Shown: in pieces, positions 1 through 8,612 of the stretch
Layout: each line of letters starts with the position of its first letter
Numbering within the stretch: the stretch's first letter is position 1
Assembly: GCF_000420045.1 (NCBI RefSeq)
Contig: NZ_ATUE01000006.1
Span: 496,001 to 560,000, forward strand
Origin: Perlucidibaca piscinae DSM 21586
GTDB lineage: Bacteria > Pseudomonadota > Gammaproteobacteria > Pseudomonadales > Moraxellaceae
DNA: 64,000 nucleotides
Reading direction: 5' to 3'
Notes under the pieces: model-generated
Databases searched by the model: none
The model's input: the letters and a program-made list of their open reading frames with translations, nothing else
What the model was told of the DNA's origin: nothing
Translations under genes and position numbers: made by a program

Positions 1-244
1 CCTGGCCCAGGCGCTGGCGGGCGCCTATGTCGACCATCTCGGCAGCCTGCGCTTCCGCATCCAGGTACGCGGCGACGCCCGCCACCTGCAAAGCCCGGGC
101 ATGGCCGAGCGCGTGCGTGCCATCCTGCTCGCCGGCGTGCGTGCCGCCTGGCTCTGGCATCGTCTCGGCGGTCGCCGCTGGCATCTGGTGTTCACGCGCG
201 GCCAGATCCTCGGGGAGATCCGCGCCATCGCGAAATCGGTGTAA
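1..244 (+). CDS. hflD: HflD C-terminal part (partial, cut by window edge)
   Basis: Frame 2 is open from the left edge to a TAA at 242-244 and gives about 80 residues. The segment with HLGSLRFRIQV, LLAGVRAAWLWHRLGGRRW and FTRGQIL looks like the C-terminal helical region of HflD (YcfC), a peripheral membrane protein of gammaproteobacteria. hflD directly precedes purB in many of them, and here purB starts 35 nt later. There is no start codon in the window. The assignment rests on these short motifs and the neighbour. Confidence 0.75.
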   Translation, partial: LAQALAGAYVDHLGSLRFRIQVRGDARHLQSPGMAERVRAILLAGVRAAWLWHRLGGRRWHLVFTRGQILGEIRAIAKSV

Positions 245-279
245 ACTCCGCGCCTTTCTTGCTGCTGCCGGAGCCTGAC

Positions 280-1644
280 ATGGCCTTCTCGACCCTGACC
301 GCCCTTTCTCCCGTGGATGGCCGCTATGCCGGCAAGGTCGACGCCCTGCGTCCGATCTTCAGCGAATTCGGCCTGATTCGCGCCCGCGTCGAGGTCGAGG
401 TACGCTGGCTGCAGCGCCTGGCCGCCCTGCCCGGCGTTGCCGAAGTGCCGGCATTCAGCGCCGAGGCCACGCACTTCCTTGACCAGCTGGTGGCCAGCTT
501 CAGCGAATCCGATGCCGAGTGGATCAAGACCACCGAACGCACCACCAACCATGACGTGAAGGCGGTCGAATACTTCCTCAAGGATCGCGTCACCGCCCTG
601 CCCGAGCTCGCCGCTGTCAGCGAGTTCATCCACTTCGCCTGCACCTCGGAAGACATCAACAACCTGTCGCACGGCCTCATGCTGAAAGCCGGCCGCGATG
701 TCGTTCTGGCGCAGATGCAGACCGTCACCGACGCCATTCGCGCGCTCGCGCACCGCTACGCCGATGTCTCCATGCTGTCGCGCACACATGGCCAGACCGC
801 CTCGCCGACCACCCTCGGCAAGGAAATGGCAAACATCGCTTACCGCCTGCAGCGCCAGGTCGACCAGCTCGCCGCCGTGCCGCTGCTGGGCAAGATCAAC
901 GGTGCCGTCGGCAACTACAATGCCCATCTCGCGACCTATCCGGACGTGGACTGGCAGGCCAATGCCGAAACCTTCGTGACCTCGCTGGGGCTGACCTTCA
1001 ACCCCTACACGACGCAGATCGAGCCGCACGACTACATCGCCGAGTACTTCGACGCCGTGCGCCGCTTCAACACCATCCTCATCGACTTCGACCGCGATGT
1101 CTGGGGCTACATCTCGCTGGGCTACTTCAAGCAGAAGCTCAAGGAAGGCGAAGTCGGCTCCTCGACCATGCCGCACAAGGTCAACCCGATCGACTTCGAG
1201 AACTCGGAAGGCAATCTCGGCCTCGCCAACGCCATCCTTGGTCACCTCGCCGAGAAGCTGCCGATCTCGCGCTGGCAGCGCGACCTCACCGACTCCACCG
1301 TGCTGCGCAACCTCGGCGTCGGTCTGGCGCACAGCGTCATCGCCTATGACGCCTCCCTGAAGGGCATCGGCAAGCTGGAAATGAATGCCCAGCGCCTCGC
1401 TGACGACCTCGATGCCTCCTGGGAAGTACTTGGTGAAGCCATCCAGACCGTGATGCGCCGCTACGGCATCGAGAAGCCCTACGAGAAGCTGAAGGCGCTG
1501 ACCCGCGGCAAGGGCATCGACCGCGACAGCCTGCGCACCTTCATCGACACGCTCGACATGCCGGAAGCGGCCAAGGCCGAGCTGCGCGAGATGACGCCGG
1601 CCAGCTACATCGGCAACGCCATCGCCCAGGCTCGCGCCATCTGA
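280..1644 (+). CDS. purB: Adenylosuccinate lyase
   Basis: 454 aa, close to the 456 aa of the E. coli enzyme. PurB acts twice in purine synthesis: it splits SAICAR to AICAR and adenylosuccinate to AMP, releasing fumarate. The N-terminus MAFSTLTALSPVDGRY is typical of the family. The fumarase/aspartase signature SSTMPHKVNP lies at residues 294-303 and carries the flexible-loop catalytic serine. I chose ATG 280 because GGAGC sits just before it and the family starts here; an upstream in-frame codon at 259 would only add seven unlikely residues. It follows hflD in the same direction. Confidence 0.97.
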   Translation: MAFSTLTALSPVDGRYAGKVDALRPIFSEFGLIRARVEVEVRWLQRLAALPGVAEVPAFSAEATHFLDQLVASFSESDAEWIKTTERTTNHDVKAVEYFLKDRVTALPELAAVSEFIHFACTSEDINNLSHGLMLKAGRDVVLAQMQTVTDAIRALAHRYADVSMLSRTHGQTASPTTLGKEMANIAYRLQRQVDQLAAVPLLGKINGAVGNYNAHLATYPDVDWQANAETFVTSLGLTFNPYTTQIEPHDYIAEYFDAVRRFNTILIDFDRDVWGYISLGYFKQKLKEGEVGSSTMPHKVNPIDFENSEGNLGLANAILGHLAEKLPISRWQRDLTDSTVLRNLGVGLAHSVIAYDASLKGIGKLEMNAQRLADDLDASWEVLGEAIQTVMRRYGIEKPYEKLKALTRGKGIDRDSLRTFIDTLDMPEAAKAELREMTPASYIGNAIAQARAI

Positions 1645-1664
1645 ATCACCACGGATACGCTGAC

Positions 1665-2873
1665 ATGACTCTGCTCGCCACGCCGGATGCCGTCGCACGC
1701 TGCCGCACGGATGCCCCTCTGCCGTGGCTGGGCGGTCTGCGTCCCAGCGAATTCCTGCGTGACTACTGGCAGAAGAAGCCGCTGCTGGTACGCAATGCCT
1801 TTCCGGCGCTGGCCGACCTGCTGGAGCCGCGCGAGCTGCTCGAGCTGGCAGAGACCGAAGACGTCGAGAGCCGCCTCATCATCGAGCAGGGCAAGACACC
1901 CTACGAGCTGCGCGAAGGGCCGTTCCACGCCACCACCTGGCGCAAGCTGCCGGCCACCGGGTGGACCGCGCTGGTGCAGGCCGTGGATCACTACCTGCCG
2001 CCGCTGGCAGACCTGCTCGACCACTTCGCCTTCGTTCCGGAATGGCGCATCGACGACGTCATGGTGTCGTATGCGGTACCGGGCGGCAATGTCGGACCGC
2101 ACTACGACCTCTATGACGTCTTCCTCGTCCAGGGTCCTGGTCAGCGTCGCTGGCAGCTCGGCGAGCGCTGCGATGAAAACACGCCACGCAGTCCGCACAG
2201 CCAGCTCAAGATTCTCAGCGACATGCCGGTGCACTTCGACGAGACCCTGTCCTGCGGTGACTTTCTCTATGTGCCGCCGCACCTGGCGCACCATGGCGTG
2301 GCCGTCAGCGAATGCCTGACCTACTCGGTGGGCTTCCGGGCACCGGCCCTGACGCACCTGCTGGAACATCTGGTCGATGCCTCGCTGCAGGAGGCCGAGG
2401 CCGCCACCCTGTTCACCGACGCCAGCCGCGCCCTGCCTGCCGCTCCGCTGGCCCTGACCGCGGATGACGGCATCGCGCTGCACCGCCAGGCAATGGCCCT
2501 GCTGCTCTCGCCGGAACGCCTGCTGCCTGCGCTCGCACCGCTGCTCAGCGAACCCAAGTACGGTGATTACGAGCCCGAAGGTGAAACAGTCAGCCGGGGA
2601 GACCTGCGCAGCTTCCTCGCCGAGGGCGGCGATCTGCTGCGTGACCCCGCCTCACGCTGGCTGTGGCTGGAACAGAGCGGCACGCTCTGGGTCAACGGCC
2701 AGGTCATGGACCTTCCCGCATCCGGCTCGGCTCGCCAGCTGACCGCCATGCTGCAGGGACGCCGTCTTCACAATCACGCGCTGTCACAGCTTGATGATGC
2801 CGGGCTGGACTGGCTCTGCCAGCTGCTGGGCAGCGGCCTGCTGCTCGCCGTGGATGGCCTGTCGCCTGCCTGA
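1665..2873 (+). CDS. roxA: JmjC/cupin ribosomal oxygenase, RoxA (YcfD) type
   Basis: 402 aa; E. coli YcfD is 373 aa. The family uses Fe(II), 2-oxoglutarate and O2 to hydroxylate an arginine of ribosomal protein L16. The N-terminal WQKKPLLVRNAFP stretch, the iron-binding H146-x-D148 in VGPHYDLYDVF and the second histidine (H209) in PPHLAHHG followed by TYSVGFRAP are all present. The C-terminal winged-helix part (about residues 260-400) is more divergent. The gene starts 20 nt after purB, so the two are probably cotranscribed. A related L27 histidine hydroxylase is human, so the L16 role is the likely bacterial one. Confidence 0.88.
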   Translation: MTLLATPDAVARCRTDAPLPWLGGLRPSEFLRDYWQKKPLLVRNAFPALADLLEPRELLELAETEDVESRLIIEQGKTPYELREGPFHATTWRKLPATGWTALVQAVDHYLPPLADLLDHFAFVPEWRIDDVMVSYAVPGGNVGPHYDLYDVFLVQGPGQRRWQLGERCDENTPRSPHSQLKILSDMPVHFDETLSCGDFLYVPPHLAHHGVAVSECLTYSVGFRAPALTHLLEHLVDASLQEAEAATLFTDASRALPAAPLALTADDGIALHRQAMALLLSPERLLPALAPLLSEPKYGDYEPEGETVSRGDLRSFLAEGGDLLRDPASRWLWLEQSGTLWVNGQVMDLPASGSARQLTAMLQGRRLHNHALSQLDDAGLDWLCQLLGSGLLLAVDGLSPA

Positions 2874-2916
2874 CCGCTGGTGATGCGCCGGTCGAACATG
2901 CCACGATAGGCACATC

Positions 2917-4299
2917 ATGCCGATACGCGCCCTCACCTACCAGGCCAGTCCGCTGGCACTCTTCGACCGCTTCATCGACTGGTCCTGGCCGGTGCTGCTT
3001 GACAGCCAGGATGCCGGGCGCTGGGACATCATGACCGCGGCGCCCGATGCCACGGCAACACTGCTGGCCAACACGTGCTGGCAGATCGAGGGCATGCCGG
3101 AAACCGGCTTCTCCGACGCATTCGCTGCCCTGCAGGCACTGTCCGCAAGCACCTCGGCATGTGCGCAAAAGTTCGAGGTCGATCTGCCGTTCAGTGGCGG
3201 CGTCATCGCCACGCTGGGCTATGCCGCCGCCAGCGAGCGCGGACTGCCGGAACGACGTCATGACGACTGGCCCTGTGCCTTCATGGCACGCTACCGCTGG
3301 GCGATCTGCACCGACCATGACAGTCGGCAAAGCTGGCTGGTCTGGCAGAACGACATTGCCCCCGACCTGCTGGAACGCCTGCTCGTTGTCGTCGACACGC
3401 CGCCTCCGGCAGCATCGCGTCCTGCCCCGTTGCGCATGCTCGCGCCATTCAGCGCAGATACGGACACTGCACGCTACGCGGACGACATCGCGCGCATTCA
3501 TGACTACATACGTGCCGGCGATTGCTACCAGATCAACTACACCCAGTCCTGGTCAGCCCCATGCGAAGGTCAGGGCTGGTCTGCATGGCAGGCACTGCGG
3601 GCTGCCGCGGGCGCGCCCTACTCGGTGTACTGGCGGCTGCCATGGGGAGAGATGCTGAGTCTCTCGCCCGAGCAGTTCCTCCAGGTGCAGCCGCGCCCGG
3701 ATGGCGGCGCCCGTATCCTGACTCGCCCGATCAAGGGCACGCGTCGTCGCGAACCGGATGCCGTTGCCGATGCTGCCGAAGCCCGGGCACTGCGCACCAG
3801 CGGCAAGGACCTTGCCGAAAACGTCATGATCACCGACCTGCTGCGCAACGATCTCGCCAAGCACGCCACGATTGGCAGCGTCAGGGTTCCGGAGCTCTGC
3901 GCGCTGCACAGCTATGGCCAGGTTCATCATCTGGTTTCCACCATAGAAGCCAGGCTTGCACCCGGTCACTCTCCGGCACAGCTGTTCCGCGACGCCTTTC
4001 CGGGCGGCTCGATAACCGGCGCCCCCAAGAAGCGGGCCATGGAGATCATCGAGGCGCTGGAGGTCACTGCACGCGGCATCTACTGCGGCAGCGTGATCAT
4101 GGCCGATGCCAGCGGCCGTTGGGACAGCAGCATCACGATACGCACCTTTGTCATCGGCAATGGCCGGATCCGTACCTGGGCAGGGGGTGGCATCACCCTG
4201 GACTCGGTCTGGCAGGACGAACACCAGGAATGTCACAACAAGATTGGCGGCCTCATGCGCACGCTGGAATCCCTGCACGACAGTGACGACGGCTGTTGA
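2917..4299 (+). CDS. pabB: Aminodeoxychorismate synthase component I
   Basis: 460 aa. PabB aminates chorismate to 4-amino-4-deoxychorismate using ammonia from the PabA glutaminase, the first step to p-aminobenzoate and folate. The lysine of PIKGT (residues 271-275) distinguishes PabB from anthranilate synthase TrpE, which has PIAGT there. The C-terminal chorismate-binding half is intact (LRNDLAKHA, FPGGSITGAPKKRAMEII, WAGGGIT). No pabA lies in the window, so the partner must be elsewhere, perhaps shared with tryptophan synthesis. ATG 2917 is preceded by a weak GATAGG ribosome-binding site. Confidence 0.95.
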   Translation: MPIRALTYQASPLALFDRFIDWSWPVLLDSQDAGRWDIMTAAPDATATLLANTCWQIEGMPETGFSDAFAALQALSASTSACAQKFEVDLPFSGGVIATLGYAAASERGLPERRHDDWPCAFMARYRWAICTDHDSRQSWLVWQNDIAPDLLERLLVVVDTPPPAASRPAPLRMLAPFSADTDTARYADDIARIHDYIRAGDCYQINYTQSWSAPCEGQGWSAWQALRAAAGAPYSVYWRLPWGEMLSLSPEQFLQVQPRPDGGARILTRPIKGTRRREPDAVADAAEARALRTSGKDLAENVMITDLLRNDLAKHATIGSVRVPELCALHSYGQVHHLVSTIEARLAPGHSPAQLFRDAFPGGSITGAPKKRAMEIIEALEVTARGIYCGSVIMADASGRWDSSITIRTFVIGNGRIRTWAGGGITLDSVWQDEHQECHNKIGGLMRTLESLHDSDDGC

Positions 4300-4434
4300 A
4301 GACACCCGCTTGCCACTGTTTTTTTCAACGCACTGCCCTACAATCCCCGGCCAAGCCTTTCAGCTGACACTCATCAAACGACAACGGACAGTCACCGGCA
4401 GGCCATCAACGGCATGCCGAACCAGGGAGCTTTC

Positions 4435-5847
4435 ATGCACACGTTCAAACTCACCCGCCTTGCCTTCTGCCTCGCTGCCGCCGCAGGCCTCGCTGCCTGT
4501 TCCGAAGACAAGGACATGGGTCAGCAGACCCCCAGTGAGCCGATGATCCTCGATCCGGTCCAGGCTGAACTTGCCAACGTCCTGACCGACGTCTGCACAA
4601 GCATCATCGACGCCACGCCGGCCCAGTCCCCGCTGAATATCGGTGGCTTCGTCTGCGCCCTGGAAACCACGGTCAACAACGCGGTTGACGGCCCGGACAG
4701 CCTGATCACCAATCTGGTCACCAGCCTCCAGGCCCTGGGTGAGAACCCGTCGCCGGAACAACTGCAGGCCACGCTGACCTCCCTTCAGGCCGCCATTACC
4801 GGTGAAGGCTCCAATGTGGGCGTCGAAGAGCTGGTCACCCAGCTCGCCAGCGATCTGCCCTGCGCACTGCTGACGCTCGCCAAGCAGGAATGCGTGGCCG
4901 GTGACACGCCCCAGCAACAGCTGCAGGCGTATCTTGACCTGCTGGCCGGCGGCAATCCGTTTGCCGGAACACCGCTGGAGCCGCTGGGCGATGCCGCAAG
5001 TCCTGTTCTGCAGCCGCTGGTCGCTGCGCTCGGCACGGTATTCGCGGCAGCACCGGGCACCAGCCTGGATGGCGAGGTCGTGGATGCCCTGGGCACCGGC
5101 CTGACCGACATCGGCAACCTGCTGGTCAGCGGCTACAACAGCATTCCCGGCGCACAGCAGATCCCCGTCGCAGGCGAGCTTGTCGCCACCCTCGGCAATC
5201 TGGTCAGCGGTCTCGGCACCACGCTCGACAGCCTGGAAACCGGTACCGGTGGCTCGGTTGGTGATGTCCTCGACAGCACGCTTACCGATGTGGTCAATCT
5301 GCTCACTGCCGACACCGGCCTGCTCGGTGCACTGGCTGACGCATCCGGTCAGCAGCAACTGGTCGATGCCGTCACCACCGGCAATGAACAGCTGAACAGT
5401 CTGGTTGACGATGTCACCACCGCGCTGGACACCTCGCTGCTGCAACCTCTGGACGAAAGCGCCCTGAACCCGCTGCTCGGCGCACTCGCCCCGCTGACCT
5501 GCACCCTGCAACTGTTCGGTGACTGTGCCGAGCAGGGTGACCCCCTGGCCGAAGCCGGTGCCCTGCTTGGCCTCCTGAGCGGCAGCGACCTGGGCGCGGA
5601 AAATCCGCTTTCCGGTCTGCTCGACCAGGTCACCAGCGCCCTCGGCGGCGGTGACACCAGCGCCCTGACCGACCTGCTGGCCGGTACCCCGCTGGAACCG
5701 CTAGTGGGCCTGACTGACACCCTGTCGGAAGCCATCGGTGGTGGCGATGCAACAGCCATCACTGACCTGATCGAGAACAACCCGCTCGCTGGCGTGCTCG
5801 ACACCCTGCTTGGCGACACCGGGCTGCTGGGCCTGCTTGGCGCCTGA
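4435..5847 (+). CDS. Repetitive Leu/Gly/Asp-rich lipoprotein of unknown function
   Basis: 470 aa from ATG 4435, with AGGGAGC at 4424-4430 as ribosome-binding site. The N-terminus has basic residues, a hydrophobic stretch and a lipobox LAAC with Cys22, so it should be an exported lipoprotein. The rest is poor in aromatic and basic residues and made of degenerate units such as NPLAGVLDTLLG, AGTPLEPLVGL and ALGGGDTSALTDLL; the GGGD unit occurs twice near residues 405-450. This style resembles repetitive surface proteins of Acinetobacter that are often labelled collagen-like, though no Gly-X-Y triplets are seen. A -10-like TACAAT lies at 4339-4344. Function unknown. Confidence 0.75.
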   Translation: MHTFKLTRLAFCLAAAAGLAACSEDKDMGQQTPSEPMILDPVQAELANVLTDVCTSIIDATPAQSPLNIGGFVCALETTVNNAVDGPDSLITNLVTSLQALGENPSPEQLQATLTSLQAAITGEGSNVGVEELVTQLASDLPCALLTLAKQECVAGDTPQQQLQAYLDLLAGGNPFAGTPLEPLGDAASPVLQPLVAALGTVFAAAPGTSLDGEVVDALGTGLTDIGNLLVSGYNSIPGAQQIPVAGELVATLGNLVSGLGTTLDSLETGTGGSVGDVLDSTLTDVVNLLTADTGLLGALADASGQQQLVDAVTTGNEQLNSLVDDVTTALDTSLLQPLDESALNPLLGALAPLTCTLQLFGDCAEQGDPLAEAGALLGLLSGSDLGAENPLSGLLDQVTSALGGGDTSALTDLLAGTPLEPLVGLTDTLSEAIGGGDATAITDLIENNPLAGVLDTLLGDTGLLGLLGA

Positions 5848-5866
5848 CAGACCGCTGTCACTGCGC

Positions 5867-5900
5867 CATGAAAAAACCGCCGAAAGGCGGTTTTTTCATG
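5867..5900. terminator. Bidirectional intrinsic terminator
   Basis: A perfect 15-bp inverted repeat (arms CATGAAAAAACCGCC and its complement) surrounds a GAAA loop. A GC core flanked by A6 on one side and T6 on the other gives a terminator on both strands. It lies between the convergent lipoprotein gene and thrH. Confidence 0.92.
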
Positions 5901-5943
5901 TCTGAGCGCACCTCCCGGCAACCCGTGCCGGGCACGCACGGAC

Positions 5944-6558
5944 TCAGGGGATCTTGCGCAGCGATGCCTTGCGGATCTCGGCCTTGAGCTCTTCGTAGTT
6001 GTGCGTGACCGGGAACTGCGGGAACTCGCGGATCACGTTCTCCGGCGCATCGAACAGGATGCCCTGCTCGGCTTCGCTGAGCATGCCGGTGTCGTTGTAG
6101 GAGTCACCGGCGGCGATGCAGCGGTAGTTCAGCGAATGGAAGGCCTTGATGGCCATGGTCTTCTGATCCGGCTGACGCAGGGTGTAGTCAGTGATGGTGC
6201 CGTCTTCCGCGACTTCCAGCTTGTGGCAGAACAGCGTCGGCAGATCGAGCTGCTCCATCAGCGGCTTGGCGAACTCGTAGAACGTGTCCGACAGGATGAT
6301 GAGCTGGAAGTTGTCGCGAACCCAGGCCAGGAACTCGCGCGCGCCCGGCAGCGGCCCCATCTCGGCGATCACCGCCTGGATATCCGGCAGACCCAGCTTG
6401 TGCTCGCGCAGGATGCGCAGACGCTGCTGCATCAGCACGTCATAGTCCGGAATGTCACGGGTGGTGGCCTCAAGCTCCTTGATGCCCGTGCGCTTGGCGA
6501 AATTGATCCAGATTTCGGGGACAAGCACGCCTTCCAGATCGAGACAAACCAGTTCCAT
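5944..6558 (-). CDS. thrH: Phosphoserine phosphatase / homoserine phosphotransferase
   Basis: 204 aa, near-identical in length to Pseudomonas ThrH (205 aa). ThrH is a HAD-superfamily enzyme that dephosphorylates phosphoserine and can transfer the phosphate to homoserine, linking serine and threonine synthesis. HAD motif I is CLDLEGVLVPE (D-x-E variant), motif II is the serine of LSDTFYEF, and motif III/IV is AAGDSYNDTGML. Two in-frame starts exist, GTG 6561 and ATG 6558; TGAGGTG lies 5 nt before the ATG, so I take the ATG. The gene is divergent from cysH. Confidence 0.95.
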   Translation of the reverse strand: MELVCLDLEGVLVPEIWINFAKRTGIKELEATTRDIPDYDVLMQQRLRILREHKLGLPDIQAVIAEMGPLPGAREFLAWVRDNFQLIILSDTFYEFAKPLMEQLDLPTLFCHKLEVAEDGTITDYTLRQPDQKTMAIKAFHSLNYRCIAAGDSYNDTGMLSEAEQGILFDAPENVIREFPQFPVTHNYEELKAEIRKASLRKIP

Positions 6559-6743
6559 CACAGCACCTCACGCGGGTAGACAGGGAGCGGGACGCCAACG
6601 GCCCCGAATGCGCGGCAAGGGTACTGGCAGACGCTGGCGCATGCAAATACCGGCGAACAGCTCTGCTATCATCGCCCGCAGGCGCGCAGCGCGTTCACGC
6701 CGCCAGCGCCCCATCTCATCCGTTGTCCAGCCAGGAGCCCGTC

Positions 6744-7502
6744 ATGCCCGTTACCGCCGAACACGTAGCCGCCTGGGCCGCTGAACACGAGGGCAAGAGC
6801 CCGCAGACACTGATCAGGTTCGCGCTCACCACGTTTCCGAACATGACGCTGTCATTCAGCGGCGCCGAAGACGTGGTGCTGATCGACATGGCGGTGAAGA
6901 GCAAGCTGCCCTTCCGCGTCTTCACCCTCGACACGGGTCGCCTGCACCCCGAGACCTACCGCTTCCTCGACACCGTGCGTCAGCACTACGGCATCCCGCT
7001 GGAGGTCTGCTTCCCGGAACCCGCCGCGGTGAAGGCCATGGTCGATGCCAAGGGCCTGTTCAGCTTCTACCAGGACGACCACAAGGAATGCTGCGGCATC
7101 CGCAAGGTCGAGCCGCTGCGCAAGGTCCTCGCCACCACCACGGCCTGGATGACCGGCCAGCGCAAGGACCAGAGCCCGGGCACGCGCAACAGCGTGCCGC
7201 AGATCCAGCTCGACACCAGCTTCACCGGCACTGACGGCGCGCTGGTGAAATTCAATCCGCTGGCGAACTGGAGCTCGCAGGAAGTCTGGGACTACATCCG
7301 CGCGCTGGAAGTGCCCTACAACCCGCTGCACGAAAAGGGCTTCATCAGCATCGGCTGCGAGCCCTGCACCCGCCCCGTGCTGCCTGGCCAGCACGAGCGC
7401 GAAGGCCGCTGGTGGTGGGAGGAAGCCACCAAGAAGGAATGCGGCCTGCACATGGGTAATGTCGAAGCCGAGGCGGTGTCATTCGAGATCCGCCAGGGCT
7501 GA
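6744..7502 (+). CDS. cysH: Assimilatory adenylylsulfate (APS) reductase, 4Fe-4S type
   Basis: 252 aa from ATG 6744, with AGGAG 6 nt upstream; a TTG at 6723 is a less likely start. It reduces APS to sulfite in sulfate assimilation. The cysteine pairs C116-C117 (HKECCGIRK) and C205-x-x-C208 (CEPC) are the ligands of the 4Fe-4S cluster that marks APS rather than PAPS reductases. The catalytic cysteine is C233 in the KKECGLH tail. The substrate-binding SFSGAEDVVLI loop is intact. It converges on cysB, whose product usually controls such genes. Confidence 0.95.
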   Translation: MPVTAEHVAAWAAEHEGKSPQTLIRFALTTFPNMTLSFSGAEDVVLIDMAVKSKLPFRVFTLDTGRLHPETYRFLDTVRQHYGIPLEVCFPEPAAVKAMVDAKGLFSFYQDDHKECCGIRKVEPLRKVLATTTAWMTGQRKDQSPGTRNSVPQIQLDTSFTGTDGALVKFNPLANWSSQEVWDYIRALEVPYNPLHEKGFISIGCEPCTRPVLPGQHEREGRWWWEEATKKECGLHMGNVEAEAVSFEIRQG

Positions 7503-7510
7503 GCAAGGCC

Positions 7511-8491
7511 TCAGAATCGGGGCAGATCGCTGGCGCGGAACAGGTGATCGACCTCGGCCCGGGCATCGCCCCGGTTCAGCACCGACTCCACCACCGCCCG
7601 CTCCAGGTGCGGCGCGAAGGTTGAAATGAAGTCGAACATGAAACCGCGCAGGAAGGTGCCGCGACGGAAACCGATGTGGGTGACGCTGGGCTCGAACAGG
7701 TGCCCGGCGTCCAGCGCCACCAGATCCTTGTCGTCACGCGCCGGCTCGTAGGCCATCTGCGCAATGATCCCGACCCCCAGTCCCAGTCGCACATAGGTCT
7801 TGATGACGTCGGCGTCGGTGGCGGTGAACACCACGTTGGCGGCCAGGCCGGCCTGGCTGAAGGCCTCGTCGAGCTTGGAGCGGCCGGTGAAGCCGAACAC
7901 GTAGGTGACGATGGGATAGTCCGCGATGGCCTCCAGCGTCAGGGGATGCACGTCGCACAGCGGATGCCCCTTGGGCACCACCACCGTGCGGTTCCACTGG
8001 TAGGCCGGCAGCATCACCAGATCGGAGAAATGCTCCAGCGCCTCGGTGGCAATGGCAAAGTCCACGGTACCGTCGGCGGCCATCTCGGCGATCTGCTGCG
8101 GCGTGCCCTGGTGCATGTGCAGGGCGACATCCGGATAGCGCTGGCGGAACGCCTCGATCACCGGCGGCAGACGGTAGCGGGCCTGGGTGTGCGTGGTCGC
8201 CACCGACAGGCTGCCGCGGGCCTCGTCCGAGAACTCCAGAGCCACCTGGCGGATCGAGTCGGTGAGACGCAGCACCTCGCCGGCCAGCTTGAGAATGGAC
8301 TGCCCCGCCGGCGTGACCCGGCTCAGGTGCTTGCCGTTGCGGGCAAAGATCTCCACCCCCAGCTCATCCTCCAGCAAGCGGATCTGCTTGCTGATGCCGG
8401 GCTGGGACGTGAACAGCGCGGCCGCCGTCTGTGACACGTTGAGCTCGTGCTGAGCCACTTCCCAGATGTAGCGGAGCTGCTGAAGCTTCAT
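7511..8491 (-). CDS. cysB: LysR-family regulator CysB
   Basis: 326 aa, full length. The N-terminal winged helix-turn-helix (residues about 1-60: MKLQQLRYIWEVA, TSQPGISKQIRLLEDELG) is followed by the inducer-binding domain with ATTHTQARY, the segment that binds sulfate or N-acetylserine in CysB. CysB activates sulfate uptake and cysteine biosynthesis under sulfur limitation. The gene ends 8 nt from the end of cysH (convergent) and is divergent from the DAHP synthase gene. Confidence 0.95.
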   Translation of the reverse strand: MKLQQLRYIWEVAQHELNVSQTAAALFTSQPGISKQIRLLEDELGVEIFARNGKHLSRVTPAGQSILKLAGEVLRLTDSIRQVALEFSDEARGSLSVATTHTQARYRLPPVIEAFRQRYPDVALHMHQGTPQQIAEMAADGTVDFAIATEALEHFSDLVMLPAYQWNRTVVVPKGHPLCDVHPLTLEAIADYPIVTYVFGFTGRSKLDEAFSQAGLAANVVFTATDADVIKTYVRLGLGVGIIAQMAYEPARDDKDLVALDAGHLFEPSVTHIGFRRGTFLRGFMFDFISTFAPHLERAVVESVLNRGDARAEVDHLFRASDLPRF

Positions 8492-8612
8492 CGCACAGAC
8501 ACTCTTGTGATAAGTCGTGGCTCATTTATAACAAAACCTGATGGACGTCACACGCACCGTTCATGTTTGAAAAGACTTTGCAGTATGATCGGGCGATTCC
8601 GTGGAGAGCCTT
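8492..8612. promoter_or_regulatory. Divergent promoter region cysB / DAHP synthase
   Basis: The 121-nt gap must hold both promoters. For the DAHP synthase, TATGAT at 8584-8589 is a good -10, with only a weak TTCATG at 8560-8565 as -35. For cysB, the minus strand carries TTGTTA (8529-8534) and a TATCAC-like -10 about 16 nt on. CysB homologues often autoregulate, but no confirmed operator can be read here. Confidence 0.4.

Noticed and set aside
8567..8589. TTGAAA and TATGAT as a promoter pair for the DAHP synthase gene.
   Set aside because: Spacing is only 11 nt, far below the 16-18 nt needed by sigma70. The -10 alone is kept.
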